A stretch of 64,000 bases of DNA. Source: Stomoxys calcitrans. Its lineage: Eukaryota > Arthropoda > Insecta > Diptera > Muscidae. This document shows, one piece after another, positions 11,472 through 22,744 of the stretch. The translations under genes and the position numbers were made by a program. The stretch is from NCBI RefSeq assembly GCF_963082655.1, contig NC_081553.1, forward strand, positions 194,125,373 to 194,189,372, in the 5' to 3' direction. Positions within the stretch are counted from its first letter, which is position 1. Every line of letters begins with the position of its first letter. The notes under the pieces are model-generated. The model saw nothing but the letters and a program-made list of their open reading frames with translations. It searched no databases and was not told the origin of the DNA.

Positions 11472-12400
11472 GCCAGGCCGCACGACCTGCCTGACGTCGT
11501 TCTTTAGACATATAAGTATACTTTTTGAATTGAAAACGAAACAAATTTTTAACGATTATTATTATTATAATTATGATTATTATGTATTATTATTACAATT
11601 ATTATGATTTACACATATCGTTTTTTATGACTCTCTCTCACTCTCACTCTCTGTAAATGGTTTAAAACAATTTTTATCGAAACGAAAAAAGAGAAAACAT
11701 ACAAACTTTCTTCCATTTAACAAACACACACTTTTGTCCATACCTAAAAGTGAACCAAACAAAAGAAAAAGAAAAACAATCCCTTTCAAAAAGGGACCAA
11801 AAGAAATCCTGCAATTAGTTTATGTTTTTTATATTGTTTTCCTTCTTTATATGATTTATCATACTACTCATACTACACCTACTCATGGTAAACAGCATAT
11901 AATGAACCCGATTTGTTTTTTTTTTGTTGTTTTCATTACACCTTAAGAAGAAGAGAAGAAACACACAAAAAAGTCACACATTAAAGCATAAATTTGATAC
12001 AACAACAAATCAGTTAAACGTCAAAGAAACCCTTTTCAAAAACAAGATGAAAAGTAACGACGACAACAACAATTACACTACATTAACAAAACCAAATGAA
12101 AAAAAACATTTATCGAGAAGACCATCATAGGCATTATTAGAATTGCATATATACAACATACATATACATCATATATATATATACATACATCTATATACAT
12201 TAAAAAGGAAACAAAACTATCTCTCTATATATATGTGAATCATAATATCATATATATATATACATATATGCATATATATAGAATCATATAACAACAATAT
12301 CGTATATATATATTAAACAACAACGGCGGCAAAAGCATATTTGTTTGGAGCTTTTTTTGTTTTTGTTGGAAAAAATTTTTTGCTTAGTTTAGTTTTTATT
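11472..12400 (+). other. Probable 3' UTR of the TMEM47-like gene
   Basis: Sequence after the stop is AT-rich with A-rich, TA-rich and CA-rich simple stretches (12130-12320 is mostly TA/CATA), which is typical of long fly 3' UTRs. No single decisive polyadenylation signal stands out here. A strong pair occurs much later, at 17863 and 17882. Confidence 0.45.
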
Positions 12401-12778
12401 ATGACATTTTTTGTTTTTTTCCCGTGTCACACATTGGAGAAGAAAAATGTTAAACTTTTTATATTGTTTTGTAATTGATTCGCTACCGATAGCATTACTT
12501 TTTCTTTCTCTCTCGCTTTCTCTTTATCTTGCTCTCTTTTCAAGGTACATACATATATAAATAGGGCTTAAAATAATGGAAGTATTAGAGGTTTATTCTA
12601 TTTTTTCAAATATTCGGCCGTTTACTCTTGGTGTAGAAATATGCCATGTTTTAAAAAAAGATGAATTCATTTGCTTTTTACTTCGTCAATGCGGTTTACT
12701 TTTCAATCAACATTCAGCAACACCCATTAGTTTGACAGTTACTCTCTTTTTTATTAGAGAGAGAAAAAATGTAAACCT

Positions 12779-13110
12779 CTGTTATTTCCATTGTTTTCAT
12801 TAAGCACGAATTGGAGCCCTTAGGGTTTTAAAACAGGGTTTTATAAAATAAAGATATGCTTGCATAGAAGAGAGAGATGCCAAAGTAAGCCTGTCATTTC
12901 CATTGTTTTCATTAAGTACGAATTGGAGTCCTTAGGGTTTTAAAACAGGGTTGTACAAAGTAGAGATATGCCTGCATATGAGAGAGATGCCAAAGTAAGC
13001 TTCTGTTATTTCCATTGTTTTCATTTAGCACGAATTGGAGCCCTTAGGGTTTTAAAACAGGGTTGTAGAAAATAAGGATATGCTTGCATACGAAAGAGAT
13101 GCCAATGTTT
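12779..13110. repeat. Three tandem ~112-bp units
   Basis: 'ccattgttttcatt' occurs at 12788, 12900 and 13012, each followed by 'acgaattggag', 'ccttagggttttaaaacagg' and 'agagatgcca'. Spacing is 112 bp both times. Function unknown. Confidence 0.9.
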
Positions 13111-13390
13111 TGTTTATGTTTTCAATCACGATCGCAAAAGTGATTAGTGCATGGCGCATATCGTGCCCTAACCGAAAAAAAGATGTAAGTGACCAAGTAC
13201 ACTCACACCATGGCATGTTATTCTACACCGGTGATGGGCACACCAACACTGTTTAAAATACTGTGTTTGTGTGAGTATCAATAAACATCAACTAAATAAA
13301 ATAGCTTTGAAATAGAAGCAACCCAACGAAGCCACAAGCAGTTGTTTACACCGTATGCTTCTATTCTTTTTTTCTTTATCCGCGGACATA

Positions 13391-13665
13391 GATGCTGCCC
13401 ATCTATGTTCTACACCATTCGCTTGCACAGGCTGCGGATAGTGAAATGCTCAGAGTAACTGCAACTGCAGTCGCGAACAATCTGCAGTATCGAAGTCTCT
13501 CAGTGGCAGGCCAGGCAGCGCCGACTCTTGCTTTAATACTGAGTGCCTATGACAAGACGAGTTATTGGCGCCTTCAAATATCCAATGGCCATAACGTGCC
13601 CGCGGCAATCGGCCCTTTAGACCGGAACGAGCTTGCGTATCCACATACAAATATGAGGCGCAAGA
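13391..13665 (-). repeat. Minus-strand copy of the 'tgttgtagccac' dispersed element
   Basis: Holds reversed blocks of the element: 'gcaggctgcggatagtgaaatg', 'actcttgctttaatactgag', 'tgacaagacgagttattgg' and 'cggaacgagcttgc'. The 111-aa and 88-aa frames crossing it are read-through and not genes. Confidence 0.75.
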
Positions 13666-13789
13666 ACAACATTTCCCTAGAAAATAATGTGCAAATCTAT
13701 GTGTGTGTCTATTCAATGCTTCTTTAAATAAATTTTCCCAAAAATGAAAGGCAATGGAAACTTAAAACATGCATACAATGAAAATTATA

Positions 13790-13910
13790 ACGGCTTGGTA
13801 TTAACGACTTAACGCCTTATTCACATAACTTTATGAAGCCTTAAACTAGGTCAAATAAACCTATTTCAAATCTTCATTAAGTTTTGTGAATAAAACCGTT
13901 AGTTTTTGAA
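13790..13910. mobile_element. Foldback MITE fragment, same family as 22.0-22.4 kb
   Basis: Contains 'ggtcaaataaacctatttca' and 'cattaagttttgtgaataaa', inverted-repeat blocks shared with the elements at 22012-22430. One end is degenerate. Confidence 0.55.
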
Positions 13911-14900
13911 GCAAAGATAGATATGATTAGTTATCGATTTCCTTAGAACAAATAATCGATTTCTAACTTTCTTCTTTTTGGCTGTTAGTTCCGATGCACA
14001 ATAGATCGTTTTTGTTTGTCCCATTTCCCAGTTCATAGAGAAAGAACTTTCCCCTTAAGGGAAATTGGAATTGGGAATTTCTCTTTCTTAAGGGGAATCG
14101 GGAAACCATAACCCCTACCGCTCTCTCATATAATCTGCGAAATGTTGCAATTGAAATTGGTTAGAGTGAATATCGATCTAATGCTCAATAAGTTCTTTCG
14201 CTGCTGTCTTAATACGGATGAAACAAAGAAAAATTACATACAAGTGAATTGGCAACTACTCTTAGGGTAAAGAATCATTTACCGTTGTTTTAAAACCCTT
14301 TGATATATGTAGTTTATATTTTTTATTTTTTTTTTATTATTTTCTTCTTTAATTTCATATCCTTTACTATTAAAAGTAAAATAAAAAAGAATCATACAAC
14401 CAAACAAAACAAATTTTTGGCTATTATCGTACATGTAGTATGTGTGTGTGTGTAATTGTAAAAATATTAGAAATCTTGCTCTCCCTCCTCTCACTCACTT
14501 TCTCTCTCTCTCTTTAAATATATATAAAAATACATACATATACGGTATATGGTATCAACAAACAAACAACAAATGTATTACAAAAAGCCACAAAAAAGTT
14601 TTAAACGAAAAAGAGATCCTTGGAACTTCACATTAAGGAAAAACACCTTCCCTAACTCAATCATTTTCATTGAGTTCTTAAAAAAAACCATAATCATCAT
14701 CATTATTATTACATTTTGTGTTTCTGTGACTTTTTTTCAATGAAATTAAATGAGAAGCAAATTTAAAACACAAAAAACCTTTTTAGTGAACTCTCATTTT
14801 ACCTTTATATATATATACATTTTTTTGTTTATAAACATCATATGTTTTTGTATTATTTTAAGGTTATCGATATTTTAAAGGATTAAAACATTTTCAGATT
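13911..14900. other. AT-rich non-coding stretch
   Basis: Simple-sequence rich (TG run near 14440, CT run near 14490, ATT runs). A small palindrome near 14039-14100 pairs 'agaactttccccttaaggg' with 'tttctttcttaaggggaatc'. No gene seen. Confidence 0.45.
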
Positions 14901-14904
14901 GGTT

Positions 14905-15065
14905 TTGATTTTTTAGGCGGCTCCTTTTGGGTAGTAGTGCGGGACAAACACCCAGCAGATGTTCTATTGGTACTTCTACGTCCTTAAGGCTTTTGCAGAA
15001 ATTGTTATTTGCAACCTTTTATCTATCAGGTTGTTGCCTAATCAGACCACAAATGTCGAATTACA
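14905..15065 (-). pseudogene. LINE 3'-end fragment
   Basis: Reversed sequence resembles the C-terminal/3' segment of the element at 25.5 kb ('gcaacctt..atctgtcag' and 'ctgattaga' type blocks around a broken frame). Too short and diverged to assign to a clade. Confidence 0.45.
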
Positions 15066-15116
15066 TACACAGATGAACCGAGTAAGTCTGTAAAACTGTC
15101 AAGTGCAAAGACCAAA

Positions 15117-15258
15117 AACAAAAAAGAAAATTGAGAAAAAAAGAACTTATAGCATTATTGTGAATGAACAATGAAGGTGATTTAGCTAAAGAAAATTGAG
15201 AGAAGAGATAACTAATAGCTTTATTGTGAATGAACAATGAAGGTGATTTGGCTAATTT
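15117..15258. repeat. Two-copy tandem repeat, ~75 bp
   Basis: 'attgtgaatgaacaatgaag' plus 'gtgatttagctaa'/'gtgatttggctaa' and the 'agaaaattgag' start occur twice in a row. Confidence 0.85.
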
Positions 15259-15483
15259 TTCACCAAATTCGATTTTTTGTTTGCTTTAAAACTTTAATTT
15301 TTCTATAAAACATTTTTAAACCTTTTTTGTAAGTAAGCTTTCTTTTTTGTATATTTGTTTGGGTTTTTGCAAAGTTTTTATATTTCTCCATGCCTATTTC
15401 TTATGCTGACTCTCAAGAAAGAAACAATAGGAAACACCCGATCTCTAATCGTTATACATTTAATGTCTGTAATTCAGACTGAA

Positions 15484-15765
15484 AGGGGCACCGCAGCTCA
15501 GAGGTTAGGCATATTCGTCTTTGACATTGAACGTCTGGGTTCAAATCCCGGCAAGAGCATTAGAAATATTTTCATCTTTAGTTATCCCCTCCTAGTGCTG
15601 GCTACATTTGGTAATCAGTTGTGTTAACCTGCTCTGCGGCCAGCAGTTCGTACTTGGCAATAAAAAGTAGCTCCTCATCATTGAGCTTAAACTTGTGTCG
15701 GACGGCACTCATTGATATGCGAAAATTATACCCGCTGTTCCTTAGTGGAATTTGCAATTTGAATT
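15484..15765 (+). mobile_element. tRNA-derived SINE copy
   Basis: The head has tRNA-like Pol III boxes: A-like 'cagctcagaggttaggca' and B 'gggttcaaatccc'. The body has 'tagtgctggctacatttg', 'tcattgagcttaaacttg', 'cactcattgatatg' and 'gttccttagtggaa', shared in order with the copy at 52.3-52.6 kb on the other strand. The gap and length do not suit a true tRNA gene. Confidence 0.8.
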
Positions 15766-16020
15766 AGACTGTGGACTATCATGGCGGACACAATTTGTTA
15801 GCCATATAGCCAAGAACGGAAAAACAACCTTAATATTAACATTTTAACATTGTAAAATGTTAACATTTTAAAATTTTCAAAGATTTTTGCACTTTGTTTT
15901 CTAAATAGCTGGCTTATACTTTGTTATGCCATTCACAATAGATGTATTTCTTCAGCTGACTACGTTTAGTTTTGAAAAAGATACCATGGCAACCCTGGAC
16001 ACAGATGTATACGACAAAAG
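15766..16020. other. Non-coding, nothing recognised
   Basis: A small local palindrome 'acattttaacattgtaaaat' near 15838 is the only structure seen. Confidence 0.4.
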
Positions 16021-16270
16021 CCTGGGGCCGAATTACAGCATACGTGAGCGAGTTAAATCGTTCGGAATATCTCTATTGTGAATTATGTGTCTCTTTGTAG
16101 AACGGAAAGTTTTGAAATTTAAGAAAGCGAATGTTTAAATCGAGCATTATTTATAAAAACTTGGACATACAAATTTATATACAATCACGAATGCGGTAAT
16201 TCGGTCCCTGGTTATGTTTTCAGTTCCGGGGCCGAATTATCGCATTCGTGATCGAGTGCGCTTTCGTATC
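16021..16270. mobile_element. MITE-like terminal inverted repeats, plus a second nested end
   Basis: Left 'cctggggccgaattacagca' (16021) is matched in reverse by 'gcggtaattcggtccctgg' near 16192-16210. A further left-type end, 'ccggggccgaattatcgcat', follows at 16227. This suggests one ~190-bp element next to, or inserted in, another of the same family. Confidence 0.75.
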
Positions 16271-17890
16271 GAATGATATTTAATCACGTAATTAATGGGT
16301 GTTATACCACTTGTATATTGTTTATGTATGTCCAAGTTTTTATATATAATGCTCAATTTAAACATTCGCGCTCTTAAATTATAAAAATTTTCGTTCAATA
16401 AAGAAACAAATAATTGACAATAGAGACATTTCGAACAAATTGTACTCAGTCACTTATGTGGGTTTTGAATTATAGAAGACAAAGAATAGATAGAGAATAA
16501 GAAGGGTAGGCATTTTGTCTTCATGTCATCCCATGCTGAAGCAATAAAAATAAGCAAAGCCCAAAAAAGAAAGCCGCGATGTAAGGTTCATCTGGCAGCC
16601 GCTTTAAGGGCTAAACTCGCTTGGTTAGCAAAATTTGCTTCCGTTGCTATTAAACTGAACTATTAATCCTTTAAAATATTTATTTCTTCTAAAATTTTAA
16701 AGCCAAATGCAAATATGTATTCATTTTACTTTTTGCCAATTAACAAAAATTAAAAACAAATATACCCTTGCAGCGGAAACACAAATGTATGCATTTAAAA
16801 GTTTTATATATAACTATGATTTGTTTTTTTTCATCTCAATGAAATAGACACTCATCATCTATTTAAAATATAAAGAATGGAAAAATTGAAAAAAATAAAA
16901 TTATTTTATTATTTATTTATACATATTTTTTTCTCTACAATTTATCATAAGAAAGTTCGTTTCGTTTTTTATTCAAAATGGTAGTTTTTTTGTTTAAAGT
17001 GAAAAAAAGAAACAAATATCTTGTTCTTAATTTTTAATACTTGTTTATAACACTAATTATTTATCAAAGTCAAACTTAATTTATTAAACAACTACAACAA
17101 CACAACACCCACAAATCATATACACTTGTTCCCTCCTCAAAACCCATCTTTGTTAAACTTAAAACTATTTTTTTATTATTATTATTTAACTATGAAAATG
17201 TACGTTAAAGTTTAGATTTACTATAACAAATGAGGTATTTTTTTATGTTATTTTTTATAATTTTTTTACAATTTTTTCTTGCAATGATCGATATACCTTT
17301 ACAAAAGGGCAGCTATAATAACAACTTATAGGCAACTATTTTTTCTTTTAACTTATATATGAAAGACGAATATTTTACTGAAACTGTTATACAACATATC
17401 ACTTTAGGACTATTGAAAACTAAAGATCGTATTTTTTTCTTAGGTTAATTTTTTTAATTATTTTCTATTTTAATTGCAAAATTTTTTGCAAAAATTAAAA
17501 TTTTTTCCTTTTTTAGAACATGACATTAATAACCGATCACAGGTTTTGGTTTACAAATCGAAATCTAAAAAGTAAATAAGATTTAAACGTCTTCTCTTTA
17601 AAGGGGGAAATACTTCCCTCTCTCTCTCACTCCTGCTCGGAGATAACCTTTCTAAGTTCCTCCATTAAACTTTTCTAAAAATAGAATTAAATGTTATGTT
17701 TAATGAGACTTTATTCCCAATCGATCTTCGCGTTCTTTTATTTTTTACTATTTATGTTCTTTAATACAATTCTAAGTTTTTACTCTCTTCTATCGAATAT
17801 GTTAATGTACAATTATTTTTAATTATTTTATTTTATTTTTTTTTTTGTATTTGTTTGTTCTTAAATAAAAATGTTTTTATTTAATAAAAT
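16271..17890 (+). other. AT-rich stretch ending in strong polyadenylation signals
   Basis: No coding frames. It ends with 'cttaaataaaaatgttttta' and 'tttaataaaatttcaattgtg' (AATAAA at about 17863 and 17882) followed by a T-rich run. This could be the far end of a long TMEM47-like transcript or of another unseen transcript; RNA data would decide. Confidence 0.4.
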
Positions 17891-18640
17891 TTCAATTGTG
17901 TTTTATTTTATTTTAATGATTTTTTTCTTAATATTTCTTGCTGTTTATACCTATAAGTAGGTAATTATATAGAATAATTAGTTACAGGGCCAAACAATCG
18001 CTTCAGTATTTTGGGCTTCTTCTTTATTTTATAACACTAAGTTTCGAGATTGGCTTTGGCCATGTGATCTATCAATAGAATCTTCTACCCTTATTTTCTG
18101 CATGAACCATTCTTACGTTACGTTACGTTCCCGAGACAACCGTTAGACTAACTAAGCCTCTTGTTTTTGGAAATTGAGTCTAAAGATTGGTCCAATATTA
18201 ACGAGTATAAGTGCTAGCGGTATGGGTATTCTATTTTTGAAATGAATTAGAAATACTTTACAGACTTTGGCATCAAACAGCAATCACATGATATTAGCTC
18301 GTTTTTGCAATGTTACGATCGATCTCATGACTGCCGGTTCTTTGTGCCGGATTGACCTGATGCAACCATTCATCGGCCGGGGCTGCCCTCTCAGTGTACG
18401 TGTTCGTCCTTTTTTCGTCATGGAAGCGGCACACCCCAGAGTGCCTTCTCCGCACGTTTCCGTTCTGTGCCTGTATTGAAGAGAACCCCGTATCCTGGTT
18501 CTCGTCGGTTTGTCCGAACCGCCTTCATCTTTGGTTTTTGCAGTTCCGATCTTGCTTTGACCTTTCGGGTCCACCACGGGAATATGGTTAAATTAGGTTA
18601 GAGTTGCAGTTTTTTTCTAAACAGACTCACTTAACCTTTT
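17891..18640. other. Non-coding / unknown repeat
   Basis: The GC-richer part at 18270-18580 looks like old mobile DNA (open but unrecognised frames on both strands, 'ggccggggctgccctctcag' block also seen near 56370). No gene called. Confidence 0.4.
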
Positions 18641-18649
18641 TTTGGTCAT

Positions 18650-18790
18650 TGTCTCTCTGAATATGTTGCAAGATATTGCGCGACCATAGCAGTGGATCAC
18701 ACAGTCTGAGGACGCCGAACGCCACAACGACGACGCTTGTGATCCACTGCTATGTTTGCACAGTACCTTGCAACATATTCAGAGAGACTA
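18650..18790. repeat. Foldback with ~50-bp arms
   Basis: Left arm 'gtctctctgaatatgttgca' ... 'catagcagtggatcaca' and right arm 'tgtgatccactgctatg' ... 'tgcaacatattcagagagac' are reverse complements around a ~35-nt loop, with a few mismatches in the middle of the arms. Confidence 0.88.
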
Positions 18791-19079
18791 TACTCCCGTG
18801 GTCGTTAGCCGAGTTTGTAACATGCTCGGGTTACCAGCCCGGCACTCATTGTGTTCATTGTTATCACGAAAAGCTTAGCAGCGAGCTACCAGTGCGACAA
18901 TATACGCTTTAGCAACACCACAGTCTCAATATTGCCAGGCCAGTGTCGGGAAGTGTATCTTTCTTGCAATTGAATTGCAATGGTCTTCCAGGCCAGATCG
19001 ACGAAATTGCCGGTTTTATGAGTCGAAAGAACATAATGGTTGTAGCGATCCAGGGGACAAAGCTGGCCAACTCCTAAAT

Positions 19080-19925
19080 TCGTTTTCTAATCTCAAATAC
19101 CTTTCATTAAAGGGATATGGGCCCAAAAACTATCAATAGCGAGCTCCACTCTCTTTAAGACTAAAATTGTCATGGTGAGGAAATACGTCCTATTTGGGGG
19201 TTGTTATGAGGATGAGACGTCCCCTAGGCGGTAGGTCCCGAATGTTGATATAAGATACGTGGTCTACCCCCAAAATACCTTTCATTTAAGCCTCATATCT
19301 CCATAGTCGGCAAACATGCCCGTTTTGGAAGTGTTTTGGGGGATGGGGTGGCCATCCATAACTTGGCCCTGAAAATATATATCAGATTCGTATTCTACTC
19401 TAAAATACCTCTTATTTGGGCCCCATATTGGTAAGCAAATACGCCCTATTGGGGTCGTGTTATGGGGGTGGCATGGCCCTATAGACACTTTTCCCGAAAA
19501 TTGATATTAGATTCGTGCTCCCAAAGACCTTTTATTTGAGCCCCATATTGTTATGGTCGCAAATTTTTCCTCTTTGGGGGTGTTTTTGGGCGGTCGTCCA
19601 AACACTTGCTCTCACATTTGTATTTTACTACCTTTTATTTGAGCCCCATATTGTCATGGTAAATAAGTCCTGTTTGGGGGGTGTTTTGGGGACGGGGTGG
19701 ACCCCAAACACTTGGTCCCACATTTGGATATCAAATTTGTATTCTACTCGCAAATACCTTTCATTTGAGTCCCATATTGCCATGGTCGGTAAATATGTCC
19801 GATTTAAGGGTGTTTTGGGGTTTGGGTGGTCCTCCACACACTTGATCCGGCAATTGGATAACAGAAATCTTAAATACCTTTGATTTGCGTCTCATATTGG
19901 CGTGATTGGTTTTATATGAATATTT
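19080..19925. repeat. Array of ~103-130-bp units ('gagccccatattgccatggt' family)
   Basis: 'acct(t/c)t(t/c)attt' anchors at 19277, 19407, 19527, 19630, 19756 and 19876. Each is followed by 'gagccccatattg', a G-rich 'gggggtgttttgggg' stretch and 'cacttggtcc'. Same family as 37.4-38.9 kb. Open frames up to 122 codons are read-through. Confidence 0.88.
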
Positions 19926-19934
19926 GTTGTAGGA

Positions 19935-20375
19935 GACAATCAGTCGCGATTGTCTCGTGAGTATTTCGTAAGTCGTGAGTGACTTCTGAGTAGTGGTTTT
20001 CTTTTGAGTCGTGATTTTCTCGTGAGCAGTGATTTTCTCTTGATTCGTGAGTGCCTCGTGAGTCGTGCGTGCTTCAGTAAAATTTTCACCTTGTGAATCA
20101 TGCGTGAGCGTGCGTGAGTAAAATTTCCGTCACGTGAGCATGCGTGAACGTGAGTCGAAATAAAAAAGTCCTGCGTGAGTAACATTTTTTCTTGTGAGAG
20201 TTCTCGAATGGAAAATCACTCACGCTCACGCACGACTTTTATTTCGACTCACGTTCACGCATGCTCACGTGACGGAAATTTTACACACTCACGCTCACGC
20301 ATGATTCACGAAAAAATCACTACTTACGAGACAATCACAACTCACGAGGCATTCACGACTCACGAGGTCCCTTTT
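19935..20375. repeat. Large palindrome rich in 'cgtgagt'
   Basis: Left arm about 20079-20178 and right arm about 20216-20322 are near-perfect reverse complements. The shared core includes 'ttccgtcacgtgagcatgcg' and 'tgaacgtgagtcgaaataaa'. Flanks are short direct repeats of 'cgtgagtcgtga' on one side and 'actcacgag' on the other. The 45-nt spacer is unique. Confidence 0.9.
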
Positions 20376-20579
20376 TGGAAACAGGGTTAAAAACTCCTTT
20401 TAATTGGGCTTCTAGCGCAAAATATTTTATAGAAATGTTCGCCGGAAGGTTCCTGTCATCTGAATACAACAAAATCCCAAACTTAACATAAACACCGGAA
20501 ATTAGTAAAACGGGAAATAAAATTCAGGGATAAAAACGTAAGTTAAGGAAAACGCCTTCTATAGGCTAAAGAATTCAAA

Positions 20580-21260
20580 TCAAGAAATTAGTTAATATGG
20601 GAGCTATATCAGTTTATATACCGATTTGGACCAGACGGAGTTTTCGAGTGTTGTAGCATAAGTCATTGTGCAAAATTTCAGCCAAATCGGATAATAATTG
20701 CAGCCTTTGGAGTCTTATAATGTTAAATCGGGAGATCGGTTTAAATGGAAGCTATATCAGCTTATACACCAATTTGGACCATACTCCGCTGTTTTCTAGA
20801 TTGCTCTTAAATATACCTCTGGACAAAATTTTAGAGCTCTATGTTAACTTTAACTATTTTTGTGCAATGAATACACTAAGAGGCAACACTGTGTGACGTT
20901 TGGACACGATATGAAAAGGAAGTACCTTGTCCTTGCGTTATTACCGAGCTTAAAACTTGAATGGTTGAGACTCTTAACAGATGGCACCTTGCAAAATTTC
21001 AGACAAATCGGGTAATAATTGCAACCTCTGGAGGCTCAAGATGTTAAATCGGGAGATCGGTTTATATGGGAGCTACATCAGGTTATGGACCGATTTGGAC
21101 CATACTCTGCTTTTTTCTACATAGCTCTTAAATATACCTCTGGACAAAATTTTAGAGCTCTATGTTAACTTTAGCTTTTTTTAGTGCAATGAATAAGAGG
21201 CAACACTGTGTGACGTTCGGACTTGGTATAAAAAGGAGTTACCTTGTCCTTGAGTTATTA
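20580..21260. repeat. Two long direct units of a dispersed repeat
   Basis: 'ttaaatcgggagatcggttt', 'tctggacaaaattttagagc', 'tctatgttaactttagc' and 'aagaggcaacactgtgtgac' appear twice, about 303 bp apart, with 'gcaaaatttcag(c/a)caaatcgg' starts. Confidence 0.85.
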
Positions 21261-22010
21261 CAGAGCTTAAAACTTAAATGGGATAGCAATCATTGTTGCA
21301 TTTCAAAAGTTCTGCTGAAATGACATTCATTTGGTAATATGCTCTATTGAAATAACCAACATAAATTTCTTAAAATAGCAAAGGCATCTGCAGTTTTAGC
21401 AGATAAAAATTGCTGGCACAGCAAATTTGTTTAGCTATTCTGCATACAAAACTTTTTCAGTGTAGAACCAGTAAGAAATTCTGTTAATTTTATATATATT
21501 TTTTTTTGATATTTCCAACAGATGTTTTTATTATTTTTTTTTTTAAATACGAATTATATAAAAAAAAAGCTACCATTATTGAAATAAATTCCAAATATTT
21601 TATGAGTTTTTTCTATTTTTCTACATAAATTAACAGCCAAACCCAACCCACCAACGATGTTTGTTTATGTGGGTAAACAACGGATAATTATGAATTAGAT
21701 GAACATTTTTCGTTAAACCGACACTGCCATATGTATTTGACTGCTAATAGTTGTTACGTTTTTATTTTTTCAATCATCCTTCATTTACCACCTCATAAAA
21801 CTTTGCAACAATAACAACCTCAACCTCACATCGAAGACAACTCAATGCAATACAATTTGTGTTCCAAGCAAATCAAGTTTTCCATTTTTAATTATAAAAT
21901 TTTGTCTTATAAACGGATTCATCCAACGCAATGTCAAAGTCCATAAAGAAAACTATCTTTCATAAAATCAATATAAACTAAAAATAGAAAAATCACAAAA
22001 CTTAATTGCC
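21261..22010. other. AT-rich non-coding stretch
   Basis: No frame, exon or repeat recognised. Confidence 0.4.
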
Positions 22011-22011
22011 C

Positions 22012-22430
22012 ACATTCACAAAACCTACTGCAACTTTAAAGTAGGTTTCTTTGACAGTTCTATAGACGAAATCTGTCAAATAAACCAACTTTAAAGCTGC
22101 ATTAGGTTTTGTGAACACCGGTGAATGTATGTAGCTTTGAAATATGTCTATTTGACAGATTTCCTTTATAGAACTATCAAATAAACCTATTTTAAGGCGT
22201 TTTTAATTTTTGTGAATACGGCCTTTAGTTTTTTTAACAATAACAAATGCAAGCTTTTTTGTAAAAGGAACATTGCTATTTTAGACTCTAATAATTTAAT
22301 ATTATTTTTATAAAAATAATAGACTTATGCACAAAACTTAGTGTGGCCTTAAAATAGGTTTATTTGGCAGCTCTGTAAAGGAAATCTGTCAACTAAACAT
22401 ATTTCAAAGCTACATTTAGTTTTGTGATTT
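22012..22430. mobile_element. Three foldback MITE copies in series
   Basis: Copy 1 starts 'cacaaaacctactgcaactt' and ends 'gctgcattaggttttgtg'. Copies 2 and 3 repeat the inner blocks 'tttgacag', 'tctatagaggaaatctgtc'-like and 'aataaacctattttaa'. The 'acaaaaccta/taggttttgt' ends are inverted. No coding capacity. Confidence 0.8.
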
Positions 22431-22744
22431 TTTAATTTAAATTTTATCAAAATTCCAATTTTCTTTTGAAATGTTCTCTTAATGCCTTTCACAAGCCAAA
22501 CACATGTACATGGAACCACTGGAGCGTATGACTATTATTGTTTATTAAAAAAGTGCTCATACGCCACAATGGACTGAAATGACATCACAAGCTACTGAAA
22601 ACGAGTTTGACTTGCACAGAGAATAGATATTAATATAATAAAAAATAAAAAAAGCATGCCGGCCGAATCCTCCACCATATATCGCATTTATCAAATTTTT
22701 TGCACGATTTATATTAATAAGCAGATGGGCAATAGAATAGATTA

